A stretch of DNA of 64,000 bases from assembly GCF_016907925.1 (NCBI RefSeq), contig NZ_JAFBCZ010000010.1, forward strand, positions 62,001 through 126,000, written 5' to 3'. This stretch comes from Herpetosiphon giganteus (GTDB lineage: Bacteria; Chloroflexota; Chloroflexia; Chloroflexales; Herpetosiphonaceae). Positions within the stretch are counted from its first letter, which is position 1. Every line of letters begins with the position of its first letter. Below are positions 53,560 to 62,124 of the stretch, piece after piece. A program made the translations under genes and the position numbers. Under the pieces are notes generated by a model. The model saw only the letters and a program-made list of their open reading frames with translations, was not told the origin of the DNA and ran no database searches.

Positions 53560-53621
53560 ATTGATTAATGAAGCATCATGATCGCAATGCTCCATCAATG
53601 TTTAGGCCAATTTGATGACCA

Positions 53622-54863
53622 CTATTCAGAGCGGCCTACAAATGGCAAATACAATTTCCAACTTAGCGGAGTTATAGTCGGCGATGTGATGGTGACGGTT
53701 GTTGTTGGAGTGCTGGTTGGTGTGGTGCTGGTTGGCGTGGTTGATGGTGGAGTGCTGGTTGGCGTAGTAGTGGTTGCCGTCACGCTCGGTGGAGTGGTTG
53801 CAGTTGGCGTGATGGTTAAGGTCGGCGTAATCGTGACAATTGGTGTGATGCTTACGGTTGGCGTTACAGTTGGAGTAATCGTTGCCGTCGGCGTTACGGT
53901 TGCGGTTGGAATGATGGTTGCCGTCGGCGTTACGGTTGCCGTTGGCGTAACCGTTGCGGTTGGAAGGATGGTCGCGGTCGGCGTGATGGTTGCCGTCGGT
54001 GTGACCGTTGCCGTCGGCGTGATGGTTGCGGTTGGGGTAAAAGTAGGAACGAGCGTAGCAGTTGCTGTTGGATCAGGAAAGCCAGTAAACAAGATTATGT
54101 ATAGGGCACTATTTGCCCCTATATTGCGCGCATCACTGGACAGAAAATTGAAATCGGTTTGCCCATTAACGTTGCGATAATAGCCATAGTTTGGCGCAGC
54201 TAACGGTACCGAACCAGCGGCAAAGGCAGGAGCACCTGCACCACCACGAATTGCTGGGGTCAGATTTGTCGTATCAACAAGGCCCGCACCGCTATCACCA
54301 CGAATATTGATCGTCACACCATGGTTGTTGATGCCACTTAAGGTCAGCGGATCAGTCAATGGAACAGTGACATCATAAACAAGATTAGCACCTAGGCTAC
54401 CGCCCCCAAGATCAAAACTGAGTAAACCGCCAACTGGGGTTGTAAACACCCGTGTATTGGTAGCATTAAAACTATCCCAAAATTGAATCCGAACTTCAAT
54501 TTTAGTATAGGTGGTTGCTGAGAGCGAGACCAGCCCAAACTGGAGTGCTGTAATATCGCTTGCTGATGCCAAATTGAATGCTTGCCCGATATAGGTGCGA
54601 GGTGCAGTCGCCGCACCGATAAAATTATTAGCCCCAGTAATAGTATCGAAGATTGGCGTAACTGCCTGCGGCGGACGAGCACTCGTCAGCAACGAGCCGC
54701 CATGTTTAAGTTGAGTTGATGCAGTATCAGGCGCAACTTCAGGCAAGCCTTGGGCCTGACGAGTAGCGCTGGTTGTCGTTGGCGAAACTGCCAAGCCGGC
54801 AAGCAGCGCTAACAAACACCCAACAGCACTCAAAATTCCCAACTGGCGATGGATTCGATTCAT
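53622..54863 (-). CDS. Secreted protein with Thr-Pro stalk and YLP-type C-terminus
   Basis: 413 residues. A signal peptide (LGILSAVGCLLALLAGLAV) leads to a beta-rich domain of about 210 residues that I do not recognise. A stalk of about 130 residues follows, made of TPTA/TPTATI-type repeats. The protein ends WKLYLPFVGRSE. Chloroflexota surface proteins often end in a short YLP-hydrophobic-basic tail after a Thr-Pro stalk; that statement is from memory. The tail may be a sorting or anchoring signal (inference). GGAGG precedes the ATG at good spacing. Confidence 0.88.
   Translation of the reverse strand: MNRIHRQLGILSAVGCLLALLAGLAVSPTTTSATRQAQGLPEVAPDTASTQLKHGGSLLTSARPPQAVTPIFDTITGANNFIGAATAPRTYIGQAFNLASASDITALQFGLVSLSATTYTKIEVRIQFWDSFNATNTRVFTTPVGGLLSFDLGGGSLGANLVYDVTVPLTDPLTLSGINNHGVTINIRGDSGAGLVDTTNLTPAIRGGAGAPAFAAGSVPLAAPNYGYYRNVNGQTDFNFLSSDARNIGANSALYIILFTGFPDPTATATLVPTFTPTATITPTATVTPTATITPTATILPTATVTPTATVTPTATIIPTATVTPTATITPTVTPTVSITPIVTITPTLTITPTATTPPSVTATTTTPTSTPPSTTPTSTTPTSTPTTTVTITSPTITPLSWKLYLPFVGRSE
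53690..54070 (-). repeat. Coding repeat of the Thr-Pro stalk
   Basis: A tandem array with 12- and 24-base periods encoding TPTA-type units. The opposite strand gives a spurious Val-Gly-rich frame. Confidence 0.85.
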
Positions 54864-55020
54864 GGATACCTCCTATATCGCATGGTACCTAGCTTCAGCC
54901 GAAGCCAGCTAGCTAACTAGCAATGATGAGACCACAGAATCAATAGCATACGCGCAGCATTGACCATAAGCTCCTGCTAGGAGGCATCAATTCCAACTAA
55001 TTGGACTGCTCTCACTGAGA

Positions 55021-56070
55021 TTAAATTGGGCTATAACGCCATAGATGCACCGTACAACCACGCAACGAGGCCGCTAAATAGCTGCCGCTTGGATCCCATT
55101 CAAGGATGAATGGAATCATGATCGCTCTTCCGCCAACGTCCGCAACGTCAGTTATAACCGTTGCGAGATGTTTCCCATGGCGATCCCAACATTGAATCTG
55201 ATTATTCCAGGCTGCGATCGCCAAGAAATCGCCACTTGGATGCCATGCGAAAGCCATTACGAGCGCATTCAATTCAATGCCGATGCTCTGACCATTCAAA
55301 TTGCGTATTTGGAGTTTGGTTTGATTGGCTTGGGCTAAAACAGTGCCATCTGGCGACCAGCCAAAACAGCGGCCATGTTCCCACTCCCGTTGATCACTGT
55401 CCAGTTCCCATTGATCAAGCATTTGGCCTGCGCGATCTATCAAGAGCACTGTGAATTGGGTTCGAAGCGCAAACATTCGCGAACTAGGATGCCAAACAAT
55501 TTCAAGCACCCTGCTACTTTGGCGAGGTTTGATGCTCGTTTGCGTCACGAGTTGGCCATTCCGCTGCCAAATACGCAACTCAATGACATTTAAGGTGGAT
55601 TGGTTCCAGGCAGCTACCAGATATTCGCCATCCGCCGACCAAGCTAGATTATCCTTAAACTCTTCTGGCGCTAGATTCTGACCAAGCCCATAACTCGTAG
55701 CACTCGCTAAATCCCATACTTGCCAAAAATTCTGTTTGGCGCTATAGCTGACTACTTGGGGATAGACTGGATTCCAGGCCATGCGCGAGCCTAGTATTTG
55801 ACGGATCAAACGACCATGTGGATTCCATAATTGAATAACATTGGTTCGCACTGCTAGCAATGTGCCATTCAGCACCCATTGCAGTTCCTCCACATAGCTC
55901 TGGCACTTTAATTTAGTTTGCAATTGACCATCAGCATTCCAAATTGTCACATCATGGCGTTTTTTGTAATCTAAGGTTGAGCCAGTTGCTAATAGCGCCT
56001 GATGGGGATGCCATGCGATTGGATTTGGCGTATAGCCCCATTTACCACATTGCCGATGATAGTTAATCAT
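55021..56070 (-). CDS. WD40-like beta-propeller protein
   Basis: 349 residues with about seven blade repeats. Each shows a W-x-P-x-G/S pattern followed by LA and a W-x-R/H-x-G turn, such as AWHPHQALLATGS and GWSPDGTVLAQAN. No signal peptide is visible, so it is probably a cytosolic scaffold. AAGGA precedes the ATG. No partner is evident. Confidence 0.85.
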   Translation of the reverse strand: MINYHRQCGKWGYTPNPIAWHPHQALLATGSTLDYKKRHDVTIWNADGQLQTKLKCQSYVEELQWVLNGTLLAVRTNVIQLWNPHGRLIRQILGSRMAWNPVYPQVVSYSAKQNFWQVWDLASATSYGLGQNLAPEEFKDNLAWSADGEYLVAAWNQSTLNVIELRIWQRNGQLVTQTSIKPRQSSRVLEIVWHPSSRMFALRTQFTVLLIDRAGQMLDQWELDSDQREWEHGRCFGWSPDGTVLAQANQTKLQIRNLNGQSIGIELNALVMAFAWHPSGDFLAIAAWNNQIQCWDRHGKHLATVITDVADVGGRAIMIPFILEWDPSGSYLAASLRGCTVHLWRYSPI

Positions 56071-56156
56071 TATCGCAATCCTTAAAATTTGCAGCCTTGA
56101 TTATAATGTGAGGAAGATTGAGTAGTTGTAGCGCTGATTATAAGGCGAGGAAATCA

Positions 56157-56648
56157 ATGCAGCACCCTACGTGGCAGATTAATACGCATCAACAAACATG
56201 GTATGTGCGTTGGCAACCCGCCGATAGCGAGCCAGCAGGCAACGCTCATGGCTCAGCTGGCATTTGCCTCACGCCTGAACGCCAAATTGTAGTGGTGAGC
56301 CAAAATGGCCGTGATTGGGATGTGCCAGCAGGCCGCAGCGAAGTGGGCGAATCGTGGGCAGCAACCTTGCAGCGTGAAGTGGCCGAAGAAGCATGTGCGA
56401 TGGTTCAAAGCGCCAGCTTATTGGGCTTTTGCCAAAGCCAATGTTTGGCTGGAACAGAACAAGGACTCATTTTAGTCCGAGCGTTTTGGCTGGCCCAGGT
56501 TACAATCCAAGCATGGCAGCCACAATTCGAAATGATTGAACGCCGGATTATTGCTCTAAGCGAAATTTGGGGCTACCTGCCACAGGCCTATCTACCAGTA
56601 TATCGCCATGTATTGCAGGTAGCCTCATTGTTTATTGAAGTCGATTAG
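56157..56648 (+). CDS. Nudix hydrolase
   Basis: 163 residues. The Nudix box is present as GRSEVGE then REVAEEACA, matching GX5EX7REUXEEXGU except that the late glycine is cysteine. The catalytic glutamates are kept. It should hydrolyse a nucleoside-diphosphate-linked compound; the substrate is unknown. I start at MQHPTWQ behind GAGGAAA. Confidence 0.88.
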   Translation: MQHPTWQINTHQQTWYVRWQPADSEPAGNAHGSAGICLTPERQIVVVSQNGRDWDVPAGRSEVGESWAATLQREVAEEACAMVQSASLLGFCQSQCLAGTEQGLILVRAFWLAQVTIQAWQPQFEMIERRIIALSEIWGYLPQAYLPVYRHVLQVASLFIEVD

Positions 56649-56681
56649 ATTAAGTGTTCCGCTCAGCACTAGCCATCGAAT

Positions 56682-57359
56682 TTAGCGCATCCAGCGACTA
56701 AAACTCAACTCCCATACGACGATTAAATTATTCAATTGAGATAGTAATAAGCTCACTACAATAAATGTAAGACAGCGAAACAGCACATATACTTGAATTT
56801 TCCGAGTATAGATTAAACCAAAGCCATAGCTAAATAATCCTAGCAGCATAAGCACTGGCAGTAGATTCCATCCTTTTGATAACCAGTACAATAAAGGAAT
56901 CGATACGACTGTAATCATTATCATTTTGACCAGCATATATTCAGGTTGAAGTGGTAATGTCGATTGGCTAATATGTTTAAACAAAATTGTGATAAAACCA
57001 AACGATGATACGATTACGAATATTATTGTTATCAATAGAGGTAACAATCTTGCAGTTGTTGATGCATTAATAAACATAGACGATGTATAAAATGGTATTA
57101 GTAAACTCAGTGAGAAAAATAAATTTCTCCAGCCATACGTTTTACGATCAAAATCAATCGTATCAATCATCTCTGGCAAATGATCAAGCCCATAGCCGAA
57201 AAAGATAACTCCTGCAAAGATAAGTAGCTTTAGAAATAATACCCAATTTGAGGCTACTAATATTGAAGTCGGCAACATAATCATCCCAAGGATGATACAT
57301 GGCAAGGATAGAATCAAGAAAAGGTACGGGCGTGGTTGGTTAATTAAACGCTTGAACAT
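56682..57359 (-). CDS. Multi-pass membrane protein of unknown function
   Basis: 225 residues with about seven hydrophobic segments. I do not recognise the family. Its codons are clearly more AT-rich than those of the neighbours, which may mean recent acquisition or weak constraint. AGGAG precedes the ATG. It converges with the Nudix gene with only about 30 bases between them. Confidence 0.7.
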   Translation of the reverse strand: MFKRLINQPRPYLFLILSLPCIILGMIMLPTSILVASNWVLFLKLLIFAGVIFFGYGLDHLPEMIDTIDFDRKTYGWRNLFFSLSLLIPFYTSSMFINASTTARLLPLLITIIFVIVSSFGFITILFKHISQSTLPLQPEYMLVKMIMITVVSIPLLYWLSKGWNLLPVLMLLGLFSYGFGLIYTRKIQVYVLFRCLTFIVVSLLLSQLNNLIVVWELSFSRWMR

Positions 57360-57477
57360 ACGTTCTCCTCAGTAAATCAGCTGATTAGTTGGATAATATT
57401 CTCAGTAAACCCCTGCTACTACGTGCAGCGTGGCTTAAGGTTCCATAAATTCCCAAAACCTAGATTCTAACCCTAAT

Positions 57478-57626
57478 GTTACATTGGATGGGCAAGCAGT
57501 GGCATGCCCTCACCCCCAGCCCCGCTCCCACTGAACGCGGGCGAGGGGAGCACAGAATTGTGGTTCCCCTGCGTCCGTTCGACAGGCACGGGGGTGAGAG
57601 GAAATCAGTGGTTAAGTGATGTACTA
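57478..57626. mobile_element. MITE-like foldback element, strongly decayed and inverted
   Basis: The reverse complement shares the GGCATGCCCTCACCCCCAGC block and the CACTGAACGCGGGCGAGGGG core with the copy at 43338-43507. The ends are only loosely like the terminal repeats. T-rich and CATCCTT heptads fill the rest of the spacer up to 57838. Positions 57360-57477 hold nothing I recognise. Confidence 0.5.
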
Positions 57627-57838
57627 TTATATCTAACGCCTATGCTCTTTTGCTTCTGATTTTTGGCTGCCTCCCTCATCCTTCATCTTTTGCATTGGCC
57701 CAGAGTGGCTCAAATTATTCTTTCCCAAAGCCAATAGACAATAGCCAATAGACTGATCCCTTTTTCCTTCTGATTTTTGACTTTTGCTTTGGCATTTCAT
57801 CCTTCATCCCTCATCCTTCATCCTTTCAAAATTGCCCC

Positions 57839-57870
57839 TTGACTCTATAGCATAGTATAGGGTTTATGCT
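57839..57870 (+). promoter_or_regulatory. MerR-type promoter with overlong spacer
   Basis: TTGACT and TATGCT (or TTATGC) are 20 (or 19) bases apart. The spacer contains the imperfect dyad CTATAGCATAGTATAG. Overlong spacers with an internal dyad are the hallmark of promoters twisted open by MerR-family activators. Confidence 0.75.
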
Positions 57871-57893
57871 AGGCATCAGAAAGGATTTGAGCG

Positions 57894-58304
57894 ATGCAAA
57901 TAGGTCAAGTAGCCCGCCGCTGTGGCGTAAGTGTCCAAACTGTCCGTTTGTATGAACGCATGGGCCTGATCGAAACCGCCCAACGCCGCGAATCAGGCTA
58001 TCGCGATTATGCGGGCACTGTGATTGCGCGCATTTTGGCAATCAAGCAAGGTCAAGCACTTGGCTTTAGTTTGCGCGAAATGGGCATGTTTCTGCAACTC
58101 AGCCCGCAAACCACCGAGCAAGCGTTGATTGAGCAATTCGTTGAGCAAAAAGTGCAGCAAATTGAGCAAACGATTCAACAGTTTCAACGTTTGCGCTTGG
58201 CGCTCGAAGAATTTGCCGCTCGTTCCGCCGACGACCCACGCGAATGCCCAGTTATTTATGCTTTGGCCGAGATGGCCTGTGTACAAGGAGTTTCTGATGC
58301 CTAG
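57894..58304 (+). CDS. MerR family transcriptional regulator
   Basis: 136 residues. The N-terminal winged helix has IGQVARRCGVSVQTVRLYERMGLI and GYRDY. A dimerisation coiled coil follows. The C-terminus has only two cysteines (CPVIYALAEMAC), spaced differently from the mercury or copper sensors, so the effector is unknown. AAAGGA precedes the ATG. It should control its own promoter and the overlapping downstream gene. Confidence 0.92.
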   Translation: MQIGQVARRCGVSVQTVRLYERMGLIETAQRRESGYRDYAGTVIARILAIKQGQALGFSLREMGMFLQLSPQTTEQALIEQFVEQKVQQIEQTIQQFQRLRLALEEFAARSADDPRECPVIYALAEMACVQGVSDA

Positions 58305-58692
58305 AACAACCCAAAGTTTACGCTGGTTTGGTTGGTATGCGCTTAGCACTGGTCTGTTGGCGGCGCTCGCGCCAAATCTTATTTTGGGGCTTTTTGGCTT
58401 GCCAGCAACTAGCGAAGTTTGGCCACGGGTGGCGGGCATGCTCATTGGCTTTATCGGCGTATTGCACATGAATGTTAGCCCAATCAATCTGCAACGCTAT
58501 GCCTTAGCGACGGTGGTGTTGCGGCTCAGCGTGCCATTGATCTTTGGTTGGTGGGTCATCAGAGGGCTTGGGCCATGGCAATTGCTGTTTTTTGCTGGCG
58601 CTGATGTGGTTGGGGCACTGGCAACCTTGTGGGGCTTGCGGGTTGATCAACAAACGGGCAATTCACGCCAAACTAGCGCAATTGCCCGCTAA
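58297..58692 (+). CDS. Small four-helix membrane protein of unknown function
   Basis: 131 residues with about four hydrophobic segments. It overlaps the merR end by 8 bases and has AAGGAG before its ATG, so it is translationally coupled to the regulator. It is probably the regulated output, for example a membrane-stress or efflux protein (inference). I do not recognise the family with confidence. Confidence 0.8.
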   Translation: MPRTTQSLRWFGWYALSTGLLAALAPNLILGLFGLPATSEVWPRVAGMLIGFIGVLHMNVSPINLQRYALATVVLRLSVPLIFGWWVIRGLGPWQLLFFAGADVVGALATLWGLRVDQQTGNSRQTSAIAR

Positions 58693-58697
58693 AAAAG

Positions 58698-59960
58698 CTA
58701 ATCGCGAACGTGGCCAGCGCCGCGCACAATCCATTTATACGAGGTCAATTCGCGCAAGGCCATCGGGCCGCGAGCATGCAATTTTTGGGTGCTGATCGCA
58801 ATTTCAGCGCCCAAGCCCAATTGCGAGCCATCGGTGAAACGGGTTGAAGAATTGGCATACACGACCGCCGAATCAACTTCATTCAAAAAGCGCTCGATTG
58901 CCGTTGGGTCTTGCGACAAAATCGTGTCGGAATGGTCGGTTCCATGCTGATCGATGTGCTCAAGCGCTTGATCAAGCCCATCAACTACCCGCACTGCCAA
59001 GATTAATGCCGAAAATTCTTGGCCAAAATCATCAGGCTGGGCCGCGACTAACTGCCAATCGCTACTACCAGCCTCGCGCAAAATCGCCAAGGATTCAGGA
59101 TCGCAGCGCAATTCGACGTTGTGCTCTTGCAAGGCAGCACCCAAACGTGGCAAGATTTTAGCGGCTGCGCTGCGTTCAATCAACAAGGTTTCAAGCGAAT
59201 TGCAGACACTTGGACGTTGCACTTTGGCATTGACAATGATCGGCACAACTTGATCGAGCGGCGCAGTATGGTCAACATAGGCATGGCAAACGCCAATTCC
59301 GCCAGTAATTACCGGAATCGTGGCCGTTTGGCGACAAAAATCGTGCAAGCCTGAGCCACCACGCGGAATAATCATATCGACGTAGCGATCCAATGTCAGC
59401 AAGCCACGAACCAATTCACGATCAGGATTATCGATCAATTGCAAGGCATCAGCGGGCAAATCGACGCGTTCTAAGGCGCGGCGCAAGGCCTGCACTAACG
59501 CTGCTGCCGAACGGGTAATCTCCTTGCCGCCACGCAAAATCACCGCGCTACCAGCTTTGATGCACAAAGCAGCCACATCGGCGGTGACATTTGGCCGCGC
59601 CTCGTAAATTACGCCGACCACGCCCAACGGCACGCGCCGCTTTTCAATGCGCAAGCCATTGGGCAGCACGCCTTGCTCAAAAACCTCGCCAACCGGATCG
59701 GGCAACACTGCCACGGTGCGCACATCGTTGGCAATTGCTTCGAGCCGTTGCTCATTGAGCAGTAAACGGTCAAGCAAAGCTGGAGTTAAGCCAGCCTCGC
59801 GACCAAGCCGCATATCAGCAGCATTAGCCGAAAGAATCGATTCACGATCAAGGCTTAGTTCTTCGGCCATCGCTTCAACGGCTGCATTGCGTTGCGCCGT
59901 AGTTGTGCGGGCCAATAATCGGGCTGCCAGCTTTGCGCGCTGACCCATTGCCTCAAGCAT
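58698..59960 (-). CDS. proA: Gamma-glutamyl phosphate reductase
   Basis: 420-residue NADPH-dependent enzyme of the second step of proline synthesis. It has [25 protein letters not shown] and the catalytic cysteine in [15 protein letters not shown] start at MLEAMGQ because AGGAG lies at good spacing; an ATG 5 codons earlier overlaps that site. The kinase proB is nearby, separated by a histidine phosphatase. Confidence 0.96.
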   Translation of the reverse strand: MLEAMGQRAKLAARLLARTTTAQRNAAVEAMAEELSLDRESILSANAADMRLGREAGLTPALLDRLLLNEQRLEAIANDVRTVAVLPDPVGEVFEQGVLPNGLRIEKRRVPLGVVGVIYEARPNVTADVAALCIKAGSAVILRGGKEITRSAAALVQALRRALERVDLPADALQLIDNPDRELVRGLLTLDRYVDMIIPRGGSGLHDFCRQTATIPVITGGIGVCHAYVDHTAPLDQVVPIIVNAKVQRPSVCNSLETLLIERSAAAKILPRLGAALQEHNVELRCDPESLAILREAGSSDWQLVAAQPDDFGQEFSALILAVRVVDGLDQALEHIDQHGTDHSDTILSQDPTAIERFLNEVDSAVVYANSSTRFTDGSQLGLGAEIAISTQKLHARGPMALRELTSYKWIVRGAGHVRD

Positions 59961-59985
59961 TTGGAGACTCCTCATTGACTAGCCA

Positions 59986-60681
59986 TCATAACTCGCCGAG
60001 TGGTGCTGCTGGATGATCTTCACCTTCGAGATCGCCTTCGAGTTGCCAGCGCACTGCTGCATGCAAATGCACAGCATCGTTGTAGCCGCCCAAAAACCAG
60101 CGCACCTGCCCACCCCGCTGATGCTGATACCAATGAGTCAAGGATGTATTGGTCACTTCTAGGTCAACATTCGGTTGCTCGCTGCGGGTATGTGGCCAAA
60201 AATAGCTTAATGATGATTCTATCACCCAACCATGGCAAACAATCACAATCGTTGCATCGGGATTGGCATTCAGCACCCGTTCAAAATTGGTGTGGGTGCG
60301 CAGGCAGAAGCTTTGCCACGTTTCGCCACCTGGTGATAAGGGCTTGCGCAAATCAAAATCAAATTTGCCATAGCGTTGATTATATTCTTTCCAGCTTAGG
60401 CCATCGGCCTCGCCAACATTGAACTCGCAAAATGTCTCATCGTAGAGCAAGGGTTGGGCAAAAGCGGGCCCAATAATCTCGGCGGTTTGCATCGCCCGTG
60501 GCATCGTACTACAAATAAACAGATCGGGCACGATTTCGCGGGTTGCGATCAGCCGATCGCGCAAATGTTCAGCTTGTTGCACGCCTAAATCGGTTAAACC
60601 GCGATCACCTTTAATGCCACCAATAATTGGCTCGACATTCACCACAGCCTGTCCGTGGCGAATCAAATATAGTTTAGCCAT
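59986..60681 (-). CDS. Histidine phosphatase family protein (phosphoglycerate mutase-like)
   Basis: 231 residues. The phosphohistidine is in LIRHGQA, with the arginine in ICSTMPRAMQTAE, the acid in EFNVGEADGLSW and the second histidine in IVCHGWVI. The substrate is unknown. It lies between proB and proA on the same strand. Its start codon and AAAGGGG site form one end of a 61-base tandem duplication. Confidence 0.9.
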   Translation of the reverse strand: MAKLYLIRHGQAVVNVEPIIGGIKGDRGLTDLGVQQAEHLRDRLIATREIVPDLFICSTMPRAMQTAEIIGPAFAQPLLYDETFCEFNVGEADGLSWKEYNQRYGKFDFDLRKPLSPGGETWQSFCLRTHTNFERVLNANPDATIVIVCHGWVIESSLSYFWPHTRSEQPNVDLEVTNTSLTHWYQHQRGGQVRWFLGGYNDAVHLHAAVRWQLEGDLEGEDHPAAPLGEL

Positions 60682-60799
60682 AAAACCCCTTTATAGAATT
60701 ATGAAGGATGAATTATGAGGGATGAAATACTTCTTCAACCATAAAACCCCTTTATAGAATTATGAAGGATGAATTATGAGGGATGAAATACTTTTTCAG
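60678..60799. repeat. Tandem duplication of 61 bases at the phosphatase start
   Basis: Two nearly identical 61-base units, 60678-60738 and 60739-60799. Each carries, on the minus strand, heptads of GGATGAA type, an AAAGGGG ribosome-binding site and an ATG. The upstream copy opens a nine-codon frame that stops inside the heptads. Confidence 0.9.
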
Positions 60800-60902
60800 C
60801 CATTCACACCCTATTTATTAAAGAATGAAGGATGAATTTCATTGCTCACATATTCACACCTTTTTAGAAATAAGCAATAATTCAAAGCCACAAAAATCCT
60901 AT

Positions 60903-60937
60903 CCCTCATCCCTCATCCCTCATCCCTCATCCCTCAT
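60903..60937 (-). repeat. Five exact CCCTCAT heptamers overlapping the proB 3' end
   Basis: Perfect tandem units on the plus strand. The proB stop codon at 60927-60929 and its last codons lie inside the array. Confidence 0.95.
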
Positions 60938-62036
60938 CCTTAACAAAGGCTACCATATCATCGCGGTGAATGACTTCATCGCCGTAGGAATAGCCGAGGA
61001 TATGTTCGATGTCGCTGGTGCGCGAGCCTTTGATTTGGGCAACTTCGTGGGCAGCGTATTGGCATAAGCCACAGGCAATCGCCTGCCCATCAGGTGAGAC
61101 AATCGCCACGGTTTGGCCGCGTCGCCAATCACCCTCGACCGCTATAATTCCTGCTGGCAACAGGCTACGGCCTTGCTGAGTGAGGGCTTGCACCGCCCCA
61201 GCATCAACCGCAATATGCGCTTGGCGCACGCGCTCAGCCATAATCCAACGCTTGCGGCTCTCCAAGCGGGTACTGACTGGTCGAAAGCGCGTGCCAATAC
61301 TCTCGCCAGCGGCCAAACGCAACAGCACATCAGGCTCGTTGCCAGCAGCAATGATCATGCTTGTGCCAGCCCGCGTGGCTAATTCGGCAGCCTGAATTTT
61401 GGTGAACATCCCGCCAGTGCCCCGATGCGAGCCAGCCGCCCCAGCCAAGGCATAGACTTGTTCGGTTACCATTGCCACATCGTCGATTAACTGAGCTTCG
61501 GGGTTATGGCGCGGATCGGCGCTATACAAGCCAGCAATATCGCTCAAAATGACCAAAAGCTGAGCATCGACCAAATTTGCCACCAACGCCGAGAGCGTAT
61601 CGTTATCGCCAACCCGAATCTCATCAACCGCCACTGCATCGTTTTCGTTGATAATCGGCAGCACGCCAATTTCCAAACAGGTTAATAAGGTTGCGCGGGC
61701 ATTGAGGTAGCGCACCCGATCGCGCAGATCGGCGCGGGTCAGCAGGGTTTGGGCAACTGGCACATCGTAAATTTCAAATAATTGGCCATAGATATGCATT
61801 AATCGACCTTGGCCAACCGCCGCCAAGGCCTGTTTGTGGGTCAATTCGCGTCGCCGTTTGGGAAAGCCCAAGCGCTCCCAACCTGCTAATACCGCCCCCG
61901 AGGAAACCAACACGACTTCATGACCAGCAGTGCGCAAGTGGGCCATCTGACGGGCCAAATCGACCATGCGTGGGCGCTGTAAACGGTCAGTGCCATCGGT
62001 CAAAACGCTGGTGCCAAGTTTAATTACAATTCGCAT
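60927..62036 (-). CDS. proB: Glutamate 5-kinase
   Basis: 369 residues. The amino-acid-kinase domain has IVIKLGTSVLTDG, VLVSSGAVLAG, the NENDAV segment and a GTGGMFTKIQAAELA loop. A C-terminal PUA domain follows. It makes gamma-glutamyl phosphate for proline synthesis. The last residues (KDEG) and the stop are read from a heptamer array, so the natural end may have been replaced. proA lies downstream. Confidence 0.95.
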   Translation of the reverse strand: MRIVIKLGTSVLTDGTDRLQRPRMVDLARQMAHLRTAGHEVVLVSSGAVLAGWERLGFPKRRRELTHKQALAAVGQGRLMHIYGQLFEIYDVPVAQTLLTRADLRDRVRYLNARATLLTCLEIGVLPIINENDAVAVDEIRVGDNDTLSALVANLVDAQLLVILSDIAGLYSADPRHNPEAQLIDDVAMVTEQVYALAGAAGSHRGTGGMFTKIQAAELATRAGTSMIIAAGNEPDVLLRLAAGESIGTRFRPVSTRLESRKRWIMAERVRQAHIAVDAGAVQALTQQGRSLLPAGIIAVEGDWRRGQTVAIVSPDGQAIACGLCQYAAHEVAQIKGSRTSDIEHILGYSYGDEVIHRDDMVAFVKDEG

Positions 62037-62124
62037 AGCAAGCTCTATTCATCAAGATTATTACCAAGAGCTATTTTAACGCAGAGTTTATGATGCCAAA
62101 TATAGTTCATAGCAAAAAAGACCA

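Noticed and set aside
53578-54180. Plus-strand frame rich in Val-Gly repeats
   Set aside because: It is the complement of the Thr-Pro stalk of the secreted protein. The minus-strand frame has a signal peptide, a folded domain and a strong ribosome-binding site.
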